NCBI RefSeq assembly: GCF_949628215.1
Contig: NC_134276.1
Coordinates: 126,604,125 to 126,668,124, forward strand
Reading direction: 5' to 3'
DNA length: 64,000 bases
DNA from: Phalacrocorax aristotelis
Taxonomy: Eukaryota > Chordata > Aves > Suliformes > Phalacrocoracidae
Below are positions 44,924-57,486 of the stretch, piece by piece (position 1 is the first letter of the stretch; each line of letters begins with the position of its first letter). The notes beneath the pieces were generated by a model that searched no databases, was not told the DNA's origin, and saw only the letters and a list, made by a program, of their open reading frames with translations. Made by a program: the position numbers and the translations under genes.

Positions 44924-47900
44924 GTGAGTGAAGCGAAGGGGGCCCGGGCCCGGCAGTGCTGGCGAGGGGCTGGGAGGATGGCTGTGGTGGGCAGCGGGGC
45001 ACAGGGCTTTCCCCCCTTCTTCAGCCAGTGGCGACAGCAGCCAATCTTTGTGTCAGAGTTTGGGAAGTTGGTGTGGGGATGCAGGGAAGGGGGTTTGCTT
45101 GGCGATGTGGGAGATGTGACAAGGGAGGAGTGGAGACCCACCGGCCCCACCAGCATGGGGCTTGTTTTTGCTCAGGCAGGTGAGATGTGGGGGGCTCGGT
45201 TTTTTCCCTCCAGATCTTCCTCTTCAGTTGGGCGGCATTAATGGAGGGCCCAATGCATGCATACACACCGCGGTGCTCCGGCGCTTGCCTGAAACTTCAC
45301 CAAAAGCTTGGTCCGCGACATCGCCCTGTCCTTGCTGCCGGCTAATTGAAGAGGGATGATGCATGGTGGACAGAGGGAGGGGGAAAAGCTGTGCAAAATA
45401 AACCCCAGGTTCATCCTCTGTTGCTCCAACTCTTGTCAAAAACTGACGGGAGTTTGCAGGCAAGACCCAGCTCTGGCAGATGCAAAGGCATTTCAGTTTG
45501 AGCCCTGTGAAGGGGCTGGTGCTGCTGCTGCAAAGAAAAGCGGGGGTGGGTAATCTGCGAGTTAAATTTTTGACCTCTTCTTTTGTGACTGTAGAGTTTT
45601 TAACCCTGGTGCAAGGATGAGGAGTGATTTGGGTCAGGAGAAGTAATTTTCTGCTTGGTGGTGGGATGCTGTAGGATTTGTGCATGTGTGTCTCGCTGCT
45701 TGGACTGCAAATTTGGCAGGTCCCCCGTACGGTGCCTGTAAATAGAAAATGTGCTGGGGAGAAAGTGGGATGCTTAATTTGTAGCCATGTCCAAATGAGA
45801 CTTTTTAAAGTGCTCTGAAGATATTAATAATTACTGTGAAAAACAATAGCAGATTTTTTTCTAGTACCCCGACTGGCAAAAGGTATTAAATACAAATCTT
45901 GTATTTTTGGACATTTCCCCAACTAATTCTGGTACCCCAAGTGTTATTTCACTGGCATTGTGGGGAAGGCAGTTCAGGTCTATTAAAGGGGATTTTTTGT
46001 CCTTGTTTGTTTTAAAGAAACTCTCTTGACCTCTCTGCAGCATTATGCGAGTGGGATAACAGGAATACACACACATACTGTGCGCCCGCATGTAATTCCC
46101 GGCATGTCTTAAATTGCTTGTTTTTCTTGGTGCCCAATTCTCTTAATTTCTACACTGCTACTGTGGTGTCTATTCGAGACGTTCATTTGCAATCTGTCAC
46201 TAAAGTTTCTTTTCCCATGGGCTAAAAAGCTACTGTGGAAAATATCAGAAGTGTGTGGGCATTTTGTAAGTAGGATTTTATCTTAGTCCTCTTTTCTTTT
46301 GAAACTTACCGCCTCAGTGTGCATATGTTTAGAGCAGGGTTCTTGCATATTTATACATGTAAACCTACATGCACACACTTTTATTTAATGGGTTGGATAT
46401 TGAGGTTTATGGCTCCAGGAAGGATTTGAGCAGAAACACATCATGGGTTTTCAGTGAAAATTTGTTCCGTTTTTTTAAGTGACCTAAAGAAATGAAGGTG
46501 AAATAACTTCCTGTGTTAATAGGAGTCATCCTGGGATCTTCTGAAGTAAATAGCATAGAGTGCTGTGAGCTCCCTGCTGGGTGCATGATATTCTCTGACA
46601 AGAAATAAATGGAGTTTTGTTCCATGTACTTTTCTTACCTCTCCCCTCTAGATACAATTACAGGGACTCATCCTACAAGGCAGACAAGGTGCCAGTAGGT
46701 GTTTTCTGCAAGGGTTGAAGTCAGATACCAAGCAGTCTTCCCTGCTGGTGCAGTTCCCATTGGGGAAAATGAGGCAGGTTCATCTCAAGGGCGCACAAGG
46801 GTGCAGATTTGAAAAGCAAGTTCAGTTTTCTCCCTTTCTCATACACGCACACACCTACAGGACCTTTCTTTGAGAGATATCCCAGTACAAGTAGCTGATT
46901 CATACAAATCTCTGCTTGGTGCAAATTAGTATTACAGGTGAATGTATGTGTTACAAACAGGCATGTGATTCTTATGGGTGCTCTGAATCCCTGCAGTCTA
47001 GAAAATACAGCTTTTCTGTATCTTGTACTGACGTGATACAGAAGCACAGAGCGAGAGGTACTTAAAGATTGCAAAGTGAAACCCAGTGCCTGGTTTGCAG
47101 AGGTCTTTCCAGCCCTTTGGGTGTGAGACTCCTGGCTTGGAGTTTTGCTCTGTTGAAGGACAGGGGAATCATCGTCCAGTCCTCTTCACTCCTTGAAGTT
47201 CTGCTCTGTCCTCAAAACTAACAGCAGATGCATCCCTCCAAGCCCTCAGTACCAACTTGCAGCCCTGCAGTTTCTGGGCTGCTGGTACAGATACTTCCAT
47301 CTGACTGGGGCCGGCAGAGTTGGCCCGTTGGGAGCCAGCTGGAGCCTCCTGCTGAGCAAGGAGCATTGCAGGTGGGGCCATGAAGCAAGCAGCCTGCTTT
47401 GCCCCCACTCTCCCCAGTGATGCAAAGGGGAAACTTCCTGAGTGAAGAAAACCAATACATTTAGGGCAGACCTGAGTTTTTGCAGTTTCTTGCCATTGTT
47501 ACCGAATGACCACACTTGACTAAAGCACCAACAAATCTACCTGCCAGTGCTTCCCATCCTCTTCCTGAATTGCACGTCCTCAGCAGCACAGAAACCTCAC
47601 AGTCTGCTACCATGCCCAGAAAAACAAACCCCACCATATTACTATTTCTTCCTGGGCTGTGAGAGGGAAGATGGGTGACAGGGCAGGAAAGACACTCTTC
47701 AGGTGGAAGCACAGGTTTGGATGTGGAGCTGTTTGGGCTGTGTCCTCAGCTGATGCACGTACCCTGTGTGAGCTTAAAGAATCTTCTCCACAGCCTTGGT
47801 TTTTCCATGCAGAAAATGGAGCTAAACCCTGTGCCAATGGGGTGAGCACTGTGACAGAGCAGATATTGCCATCCATGTTGACTCTTGTCAGCTGATCAGC

Positions 47901-48581
47901 ACCCATCCTCGTGTCTTTCAGAGCAGAGCTCAGGTGCACCAGGGAGGACCGGCTTTGCTGTTCCAGGCTTCACGTGAGCTGCTGCAGGGCTGGAGAGGCA
48001 CCTTTATGCCTCCAAATTCACTCCATTTTCCCAGAAAACAGACGGGCAGTCTCCCCAAACCCCGCCTTGTGCACCTTATGAAGTTAGGGAGCAGTGGCAG
48101 GGAACAGTACGTTGGGGACCACGTTGGTTGTTTTAGCTCAGGTTAGCCCACAGGTGGGTTTGTAGAGACCTCGGGCTATGTTAGTCTCAGTTTAGTCACT
48201 CAGCCCACAAGAAGTTATAGCAGCAGAAGGCCAGTGTAACTCTGAGTTAACAAAAGTTTCTTTGGCACTAGATAATGGTGGATTGGTTGTTTTAATGCCT
48301 GTCGCCGAGTGCCTCAGAGGTATGAGGCACAATTCCCTTGGACTTCTTTAACGTGCAAAGATAACTCAATGTATTAGTGCTAGCATGTTACAGATGAAGG
48401 CTTGCAAATCTCTTGGTTTAAACCGTTACCTCCTGGGCTAAAAACTACAAAGTGCAAAGTCAATGGTTGGGATGGGTTATCCTGCAAGGAAAAAGCTCTC
48501 TTGTAAAATCTTCGGATCTCTGGTTAGAGTGACAACATCCTGAGGAAAAACCTGCTGCTGTGTATTTTGGTGCTGCTGTGG

Positions 48582-48926
48582 TCAGTCTTGATTTAAGAGG
48601 TTGTTATGTATTCCAGTTCCTAGGCCACGAGAACAATTTAAGGAGAATAATGAATAAATGAATTGCAGGTCCTTAGGTAGAACATGGGTGAATATAATCT
48701 TCCAGTTTTCTAAATGTACTTTGGGTAATTGTTCAACAAAAGGTATCGCAAGCATCTTTTTTTTATTTTCTGGTATTTGGTTTAGTTCCTTCTGGCCCCA
48801 AATCATACAACATTGCTTCTGGAGCTTCATTGGCTGAATATAATGCCTGAATCCATTTTTCTGGAGGGAATCCTTGTTCCAGGATGGGAAGCTTTCAAAA
48901 TTTGCTTCATATGCGTATTTGCACAT
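48582..48926 (-). other. Unexplained 114-codon open frame in AT-rich DNA
   Basis: A minus-strand frame runs 114 codons in AT-rich sequence, where long chance frames are uncommon. The product is lysine- and asparagine-rich with one tryptophan-containing stretch and no signal peptide. By eye the order KKK, IPF, LPK, then LPKDLQFIY recalls the linker region of Penelope-like retroelement proteins, but the match is too loose to claim. No splice sites, second exon or polyadenylation context was found. It may be a chance frame or an old retroelement scrap. Confidence 0.2.
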
Positions 48927-50354
48927 AAGAGTTTTTTAAAATCTACTCTCCACAAGAGCATGTGCTCCAGCAACGCAGCTGTATGAGAGTCTGTGGGAAG
49001 CTAAGACAAAAGGAGTGTGGATGCAGTAGAAGCAAGTTGACTGAAGAGCTCAGAAAGATTTTTGTTGCAGGGGCAAAAAAAAATGCTCAATGCTTGCACA
49101 GTCCCAAAGCTGCCACAGGCAGTGCCGGGCTTCCCACATAAAGAGGGAACAACAGATCCCTGCCCTGAGGATGTTCCATGCTCCTCTTATTAAAATGGCC
49201 TCTCTCCTACAAAAGGACAAGTGGGACAGAAGACTTGGCTGTGCCTGATGGGGTTGTTAGCAGAGCACCTGACACAATGCAGACAGGGTGCCTGAGAGGG
49301 GATCTCAGGGCTGCCCTTGTGTGTTCTAGGAGCTCTTGAGTGAGAAGCTGTGCCAATTTATTTTGGCTCTGGTAGGATCGATGGAGGGAAATGTGCTTCA
49401 GGGAGCGTGTGGGACGTGCTCAAGCTTCCTCACCCTCCTCATGGGCAGTCTGCCAGCACAGAGGTGAGAGCCAAACTTTACCCTTGCTTTGTGCTCAGCT
49501 GCTCTGGGGAGACTTGCTGCCCTGTGGCCGAAACCCTTCCCTGAGCTCCCCTTAGACATGAGGATGGCGGCTGCACCTTGTGCCTGTGCAGTGGGTCGGA
49601 GACTTGCTGGGTGAAGTCCAAACCACACCACAGCGTGTTGCCTATATGAAAACCCACTCTTGTTGAGTTCACAGAGGTTTTGGGCTGCAGTGTGTCTGTA
49701 TATGTCTGTGAAAGCCAGATGGTGTTTTGGAAACTGGTCATTTTTCATTAACTTCTGTGCCCAGTGCAGGCAGTAAGCCTTTCATTCTGAGCCCTGTGGT
49801 GGCAATGCCATTTTGGTTCTACAAGGTCCACTCTGGCAAAGACATTAGCCAGCAGGTCATACTCTTTATGCAAAGCCATGGTCCTGGGGCCCTGCCAAAT
49901 GCAATGATGTGTTCGCTGGTTGCAATGTCAGCGAGTCTGAACAAGCTTGTGTGTCTAAAGACTGTGCATCAGGCCCTTCTGCTGTTTTTTAAATCATAAG
50001 AGTGGAGAGAAAATGGGTGCAGAGATCCCTGCCAGAACTGTTTTGTCAGCCTCCAAATACCAAACTGAGGTTGCTTTCTATTTTTCTCCTAACTAACAAA
50101 AGGACAGGTTAGGCAGAGCCCTGTGAATCAATGTGGTGACATTAGTGTGGTTAAGAAAACTTGTGGTGACATAAACCTACTGAGGTAGTCTTTGAGAAAT
50201 AAACCTCAAATGTGGATACAATGGCCTAGAATATAGCATTTATATACAAAATGCATCTTCCTCTGATAATGTCACTGAAATTTATCCTGTTACTTTTGCA
50301 TAGAGTAGCCACCTCGCTTAGTGATGTCACTGTTTTAGGACACAAGCCTGGCAT

Positions 50355-50520
50355 GTGAGGAGAGCTGGGTTTGGTTCTCTACAGCACAGATTTCCCACTG
50401 AGTTGGGGCAGATTACTCTTTGGCTCAGCTCTTCACCTGCAAAACCTGTAAGTGGCACTTCCCTGCCTCCTTGTGGTGTTGAGGATAGATCTGCTGAAGA
50501 TAGAGAGAGACCATAGATTT
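50355..50520 (+). repeat. MIR-like SINE fragment, sense
   Basis: Blocks in order: GAGCTGGGTTTGGTTCTC (usual GAGCTGGGTTC.ATTC), GGGGCAGATTACTCTTTGGCTCAG, CACCTGCAAAACCTGTAAG (CATCTGTAAAATGG position), GCACTTCCCTGCCTCCTTG and GTGGTGTTGAGGATAGA (usual CTACCTCA and GGTGTTGTGAGGATAAA). Five blocks in the right order over 160 bases give good confidence. Confidence 0.72.
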
Positions 50521-50888
50521 GCCGGCCCTCAGAAAACCTCTCAGATAAGGGCCATGGTTGATTTCAGCAGAGAGCCTCCTGTGGCATTGGCAGCCCAATG
50601 GGAGGCTCCTGTGGTTGCCTCTGGGGACGTCCACCCCTGCGTGCTAGGTGGATGTGGGCTCTGTAAGGGCTGTGTGATGTTTTTGGTTTGGAGGGTAGGC
50701 TGGGCGTGTGGCTATAGAGAAGCCGCTTTCTGAGCATGACCCCTGGGGAGTCTAGCGTAGGTAGCAGCACTGCAGCTGCAGCGAATTTATGGCTCCAGCC
50801 AGTGGTGGTACAGAGAGGCCATTGTAATCCTATGTACTGTACAGTGTACATCTCAACAGGCAAAGTGCCTCCTGGGTTGGGATTTCTT

Positions 50889-50907
50889 CCCCCCCCCTCC
50901 CCCCCCA
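50889..50907. repeat. C-rich homopolymer pair
   Basis: Two C-runs of 7 to 9 bases separated by a T. Confidence 0.7.
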
Positions 50908-53504
50908 TCCCTTCACGTCTAGCTTTATGAAGTTCCTCCCGTTAAATTGCAATTTTGGCCTTATCTTCAAAGAAGCCCTTTGGTGCCAAGCTTTTAAAGG
51001 TAGGGAGGAGGCGAGAGCAAAAACATCAAATCCATTAACAGCCCAGTTGCCAGAGAAAATGTTTTTTAAAACAAAATCTGAAACCTTAGTGTTTGAGATC
51101 CAAAGCTGAGATTGAATACAAGCATGGGCCTTGTCCCCGGAGAGTCACAGCTCTGGGAATATGCTGGCAGAGACCATGGAGCGAGGATTCTTGTGCATGC
51201 ACGCACACAAATAGACAATTATTTGGAAGCCAATAGTATTCTGGATGCTGAATAATAATTTACTTCATCTAGTGCCTTCTGTCCCAAGTTGCTCTCTGAG
51301 CTCTAGCTGATGTGGAGATGGTTCTCATCGCTCCAGCCCTCCACTGGATGGCAGTCCCCTCTGGGGCAGGAAGGTGGTGCTTGCCTGCATGCACATTCCT
51401 TGGCCGTGGGTGGTAGAAAGGACTAGCTGGCCCTGCTTCTTTAGAGCTTGCCGCTGTCAGTGAGATTCCTTTGGGTCCCCTGGATGGTGATGGGAATGTG
51501 ATTTTTACTTTTTTTTTTTCCCCCCAAGAAGAAAGCTGCTTGTTTAACAAACCCAAGCATTGTCAGATTGAAGGGCTGGATTTGAATCCCAGCGTCAAGA
51601 CATGTCTTCAAAAACATGCTGGGTGGGATTTTCCAGAAACACCTGGGGGGACTTTAATGATGTGGTGGAGAGTCAATAAGACTTGTGCATTGAGAGACCA
51701 GACAGCTGTCCCCTCGCTTTTAAGTACAAGCTCATGCTTGGTGGGTTTGTGGGATGGTCCCACTGTCACCAGTGTGGCGGCTGCTCAAATCAGTCCTGAA
51801 CACCTACTCCTGCACAGAAGTGGACTCTTTGTTTCAAAAGTGGGTATCAGGCGCATCTTGGCTTGCAGGCAGTGGAGCTGCAGCCTCTAAGCCAGAGCCA
51901 TTTGGGCAGAAGGACGACCTAATTATCCAGCTGTAATGGGGTCTAAATCCAATGAGGAGCACCCCATCACTGGTTCCTTCTGGGGCCTTGCGGCACAGCC
52001 AGCCAGACCACAGCAGAGTTGTTGGGACCCTGGCAGGACGAGGGCTTGATATGTACTTGCTTTTGAGTCCCTGTGGGGACTTTCCTACCCCTCAGCTGGC
52101 CAAGCAAAGTATCTGGCTTGTAGCTGTCAGCCAGCTCTGGAGCTGGAGGCTTGTAAGGTGAGACAGGGCTGTGAGAAGCTGGAACATGGAGGGCTCCTCA
52201 GAGAGGCATACCACCTGCTCTGGATGTGTCCATCATCACTATTTCATCACACTGCTGTTGCTCTTGGGGTGTCTGGGGCTGGCCTGAAGGGAAAAGGTCT
52301 TTGCTTCCTAGCAGGCAGGGAGCAGAGCTCCTGGCTGCATGCCAGCTTGTGCCTGAACATTTCTGTAATGCTGTAGAGCAAGAGTCCAAGGCAGCACAAG
52401 GGCTAATTGCTTTTGAGAACCTTGCTGCTTGGCCACCTGAGCTGTGGTGAATGTTGCAAGAGTAGTTTAGTGCATTGGTACCCCAGCTTCAGGCCGTGCC
52501 AGAGATCACTACCCAACCAGCAGAGAGGGGCAAGGTCTTGGGATCATGGTCAGCTATGTTCAGTGACCATGCAGCTTGTTAGCTCTGTGACAGATGCTGA
52601 GGCAGGGGGGTCAGTACCAATGTATGGAGCTGGAGCCCAGGTCCATTGTTTGCTCATCCAGCTTCCCTTTTGGCAGGGAGGCAAGTAGCCAGTCTGTGGA
52701 TGTGTTAGGGAAGAGCAGTGTGGTTTGCATGGCTACAGCAAGACAAGACAGCCCTGTATATCATAGGACAGGCATCAGTCTGCTAATGTTCACTAGATGT
52801 ACTTGCCTGGTATGCAAAGATGCAATACAAGCTGTGGGATCCTGCTGATTGCATCATGAAGCCTGTTGTCTTTTGTGGGAGCAAGGGTCAACTATTTACA
52901 CCGTGTAGCATATTAGGCAGGATTATACTTGCTAAATGTACAGTTGTCAGGTTTTCCTCATGACTGCCTAGACTGTAGATTTGGGGAGGAGGGAAAAGAA
53001 GCACCAAGAGAACAACATCAAGAGCAAAGTGGCAAGCTGTGTTTATCGTTGGTGCTTGACCTGCACTCCACCCTAAAATCTGTCTCCCCTGGGATAGCTT
53101 TGGATATCCCTAACCTCTGAGCCACTTCAAAGAGCCACCTTTAAAAAAACTTCCCAAACTAGTGACCAAGCAAACAAGCAAAAATTTCAGCAGCCACAAA
53201 AATGTGACTGTAACCCAATTTTTGCATAGCTACAGCACAGAAGATAACTAGAGGTTTCTTAACATTGACTGTCTGGATGAAGGCCTGAGAAAGGCTTGCC
53301 ACGCCATCTTCCCCCATCACCATATTCCAAAACCTGAATTATTATTTGTATTACAGTGTGTGTACAAGTTTTAACCAAGTCTGGGACCCGGCTATGTTAG
53401 ATGCCATGCTAAATTGTAATGCGAGACAGTTCCTACATCCCCATTCGAAACAGCCAGACAAATGCAGAACAGAAGGTGAAAACAGAGCACGAAAAAGGAC
53501 ACAT

Positions 53505-53615
53505 GTGCCTTGGGGTGGCTCAGCAGGTCAGGACTGGAGCTTAGTACAGACTCTGTATTGCCTGATATTCAGTCCCGTGCTCCATCCTCTGCCTGCTCTT
53601 CAGAAGAGGAGGTCA
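53505..53615 (-). repeat. MIR-like SINE fragment, antisense
   Basis: CTCAGCAGGTCAGGACTGGAGC and CTGATATTCAGTCCCGTGCTCC with CATCCTCTGCC reproduce the reverse-complement 5' region of amniote MIR (CAGCAGGTCAGTGGCAGAGC, TCCTGA..CCCAGTCC.GTGCTCTA.CCACT). Good block order, moderate divergence. Confidence 0.65.
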
Positions 53616-56600
53616 AAGTCAAGGATTGCTAGGGCTTGACTGAGAGTTGTCTGCCTTGAAGCTGAGAGTTATCCATAGCAGAGTCTCTCCTCCTTAGCCC
53701 TCAGCTCACATCAGTCAATAAAAAGTGATGTGGCTTCATGTGGTCTGGTAAGCAGTTGCCTGAATGGGGCACTTGGTACTGCAGGTGTTGTTGGTAGTAT
53801 CTGGTTGCTGTGGCGTGCCTTGCATTGGGGTGGGCAGCTGGTCTCGTGGAGCTGAAACTCCTGCCTGTTTTCAAAAGGCAAATGAGCAGGAGGTCTGCTG
53901 GGGCATTGGGGAAGCTGCAGGTGAAAAGCAAGAGTGTGTGGCTGAAGGGGAAGGAAAGGAGCCAGTTATGACTTTAATTCTCTCCTGTCAGCTAGTTTTC
54001 AGTTGCAGCATTGTGCTTTGAAAGATAGCTGGAAGAGCAGAGAGCCAGTGTAATAAAAGTGTTTTGCTTGCAGCATGCAATCTCGAGTAAAACAATGTCG
54101 TTACATAGTGTGCCGCCTTTCTTGCGGGGTCTGGGACTGTGCTGCTCCCGCTCTGGAGGCACTGGCTTTCAGTGCATGAGCCAAGGATAAACTCAAACAG
54201 ATGTTAAGGCAAAGTCCGTGGCTCATGCTGTGGGCCAGGTGCAAGCAGAGACATTGCTCACTTCTCCATGGTCAGCACAGGGGTACCTTATGCTGTAGGG
54301 AGGTGCAGGAGGAGGAACGAAGAGCAGCAGGGATACAGAGAGCTGCTATTCTGGAGAGCTGTGGGCCATGTTGATCATGTGGCTGGGGATACACAGGGGT
54401 ACCCACAACACTAACCTGACCCCTGCAGGCACAGATAGCCCAGGATGGAGCAGCTATGTGGACACTAATGGTAGGACATGAGCAAAACCTGGCTTGATGG
54501 GGTAACAAGGAGCTATGTCTCAAGTTCAGTGAAACCTCAGCAGGTTCTTTCACCCCTCCTTTCTTGCCTGACTTACAGCACTGTTTTGGGGAGCAGGTGG
54601 AGATGCATAGGCACCTTCTGGCACCTGTTTGTTTGTGGACAGCTATTGGCAAACTCTTGGGGTGCTGCTCGTGGTCATGCCCTGCTGCTGAGTGAATAAC
54701 AGCCTGAACTGCAGTTGGAGGCTTGTTGCATAGAGGAATGTTTTGCAACTTGTTTTAATGGCACTGTGTTGCCAAGGGCCCTTTGTGGCTGGGTGAAGAG
54801 ATGACTCCTTCCCCTGCTGTGCAGGGAGAGGAGCCTATCTGAAGCAGAATTCCTCCATTTTTCGAGTGGATTTGATCTGCCCTCTGCAAGCCAAATCATT
54901 TAATTCAGAAGACATCTTAGATGAGGTGTTTGGGCCCTTGCAGTTTCTCCTTGGCTCAGTCAGTGCCTTGGGAGTGGCAGGAGATGCCAGATAGCTGCAC
55001 AATTATGGCTTCTTCTTCTGTGTTGGTCCCAGGTGTCTCCTTATGCATGAAAGCCTGCAAGGAGACACAAACGCAGCTGTTGCCTTAATTTCTGTCCAGA
55101 TTAATTAGGCAGGGCATGGGATGAAGAAGGTGTCAAAAAATTGGTTTGTGCCACCCATCCCTCCTTGTGCTTAGGGCAATAGCCTATTCCTCTCTCTCGG
55201 CACACACATCCCTCTCAGTTTTGTTGGAGAGTCTTTTATCCCTCAGACTCTGTAACGGGGAGGGAGAATGGGATTGCAGCTGAGGCTGCTAGTGTGCCTA
55301 TGTTCCCCACGTGTGCTGCCTCCCAAAGGATGTGGGGGCTGCTGCCAGGCCCTCGCAACCCCCTTTCTCCCCATCTTCTGGCTTTAATTTAATCTCTTCT
55401 GCCTGAGGTCCCTGCATGCCAACAAGTTGCCAGGGCTGAGAAAGTCTTGTTGGGCTGTATCCCGGATGCCCCTGTCCTTACTTGTTTTGGGGAAGGCTGA
55501 TAAGGAACAACTCGGGGTGCCTCCCCAGGCGCCAGCCTGCTGCTGGAGAGATGCTCCTCACCCTCACCAACACAGAGCGAACACAGGGTGCTGGCATGTC
55601 AGAGCGGGTTCAGGGAGCCTTTGCCCGGGCAGGGTGGCTGCCTGCAGTTGCAGGCAGGGCTGCTGCCTCCCCATAGGTTATTCTGGAGAAATACCATGCT
55701 TGAAAGGAAGGCCACATCTCTCCTGCCCTTCTTTCCCCCCGGCTGGTGGATTGGGGCACAGAGGTTCAAAGGCAGCGTTTTCAAGTCTCCGCCAACATTT
55801 CCGATCTCACAACGTTTTGCAGACTGGGAGGGTTTTGTGTTGACCTGTCTCCTTACAGGCAACCAGAGAAGCAGCTCAGTGGGGCTGGCGGACATGGCAT
55901 GCACCAAGGTGCCAGCATCTGCAAGGGGCATGTAGGCACTGGGCCAGAAATCCTCACCAAGCTGCTAATGAGACACAGATTGACAGCTTTATCTGGGAGC
56001 CTGCAGCCATGGGCTTCTAGAGCTTTCTGCTGAATAAATATGAGTAAAAGCTGGTGGTAGATAAGGGTTGGAAAGGAAGACCCTAAAATAAAGATCCTTA
56101 GAAAGGCCATCTGGGATGGACCTCAGAGATTGCCTCTGCCAGAGACTCCTCTTGTGGTTTTTTTTTTCTGAAGGTCTCCTTAACTACTTGGGGGCTGCAA
56201 AAGATGACTCATTTTCCATGTAACACTTTTGTAGTCAATATGTAAGACCAGCAGAGGTTTCTCTCTGGCTTTTACAGTGGAGACTCTCCAGAGGCTTTGC
56301 TGGGGTACAAAGCCCTGGAGGCTGCGACAAATGTATTCCCCTCTTGCACAGGGAAGGACGCTCCCAACAGATGTTTGTTATCGGCAAAGCAAAGCAGGGG
56401 AACAGACAAACTTCAGCTGGTGAGAAATGCAGAGGGTAATTGTTGTTGTTTCCCTGTTGGGCTTGCAGAGGGAATTCTGGAAGCTGCTTATTGCCCCATT
56501 GTTACAGTTTTTGTTTATATAGCTTATCTCTTTCATGAGAGACTATTAAATCCTGTAGCATGTTGTGGATGTGACGATATGAGAACAGCTTGCTTTACCC

Positions 56601-57446
56601 ATCTGAGGGCAGAGTGTGCCAGCTGCACAACTGGATTTAAAATCACAGAGCAGCACTTCCTCAAAACTGAGGAGTGCTTTTCATCCTAAAAGACTTTATG
56701 GTATTCTCCAAATTAAGAAATGGTCAATAATTTCCCCATTGGTAATTCTGAGATTGTATTTCCCTTATATAGCTGAGTTTTCCCAGTTGCTATAGGGAGG
56801 GGGAAGTCCTTATTCCTTTCCACTTCTATAGCAAATGACAGTATTTAACATAATTTCGAGGGTAGGTACTGACTGAGGTTGTCTACAGACGACTAGGCAT
56901 TGAGCAGTGAAAGTTTTTTCTAGGGTTATTGGGTGCTATGGGACAGTCACAGACTTCCCTTCTCAAAGAAAGTGTTGACAGTCTCTGCAAGCAATTAGAG
57001 AGAAATGTCTTTGAGGCAGAGGATGTCTTTTTATTGTAGTTTTGTAGAGTACCTAATACTGAGGTCTTAAAGAAGTCTCTGTAAAATAAGAGAATCAAAT
57101 ACTCCTTTTGTTCCTTTACCAGACAGTAATGTAAGGATCTTTGGAAAATCCAAAGATTTTAAAAATATTTTTTTCCTGGTAGGCAAGTGAGCAAATATCA
57201 GAGGTTTGCTATGTTGTCCCAGACCACTGCTGGGTGAGTCTTTGGAGAGGATGATCTGATCTTTTCTGTGAAACACCTACTAACTCCTCTCAAGCAAAGG
57301 TGATTTTTGCATTAAAAAGGATTTCTAAATTGATAAAGCAATTCATAGCACAAAAACATCTTACTCCTGTGTGACAGAGGAAGAAGTAGACTTCTTGGCT
57401 TAGGCCAACGTTGTGGCTTTTAAGAATTTCTTGGGCTCAACAGTAT

Positions 57447-57486
57447 ACATTAATAGATGTATTAATAGATGGATCCATTAATAGGT
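57447..57486. repeat. Small tandem repeat of ATTAATAG units
   Basis: ATTAATAG occurs three times (each preceded by C or T and followed by ATG or GTG) within 40 bases. Confidence 0.6.

Larger units (their letters stand above)
44040..45010 (+). promoter_or_regulatory. CpG island, likely promoter of an unidentified gene
   Basis: CpG is dense at about 44040-44340 (some 22 in 300 bases by eye), 44565-44665 and 44815-45000, in a window otherwise very poor in CpG. It includes GC-rich blocks, a CTTCCG ETS-type core near 44266, a TTTTATTTTG patch near 44437 and a CAGCCAATC (CCAAT-type) site near 45038. A candidate 5' exon with a consensus donor lies inside (44822-44923), which gives the plus-strand orientation. 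The strong open frames on both strands here (up to 291 codons at 44366-45241) are composition artefacts without domain features. The precise start site is not visible. Confidence 0.65.

Noticed and set aside
44366..45241. 291-codon plus-strand open frame
   Set aside because: It lies across a CpG island with overlapping open frames on the opposite strand, has low-complexity Ser/Pro/Gly/Leu content, and crosses a likely splice donor. No domain features.
46735..46800. Possible MIR-like antisense piece (CCATTGGGGAAAATGAGGCAGG)
   Set aside because: One block only; the following sequence does not follow the MIR order well enough.
47770..47840. Possible MIR-like sense piece (TTTTTCCATGCAGAAAATGGAGC)
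   Set aside because: Only one diverged block; not enough to separate from chance.
51629..51665. GGGATTTTCCAGAAACACCTGGGGG, resembling another amniote repeat end
   Set aside because: Too short and without mirrored arms nearby.
56060..56150. CR1-like words (GGTTGGAAAGGAAGACC, GGACCTCAGAGATTGCC)
   Set aside because: Only short words resemble CR1 3' ends; no longer block order follows.
56297..56689. 130-codon open frame with many cysteines
   Set aside because: No domain pattern in cysteine spacing that I recognise, no clear splice borders, and AT/GC-neutral composition; likely a chance frame.
57365..57425. Possible MIR-like antisense piece
   Set aside because: GTGTGACAGAGGAAGAAGTAGAC is only loosely similar and no second block was found.
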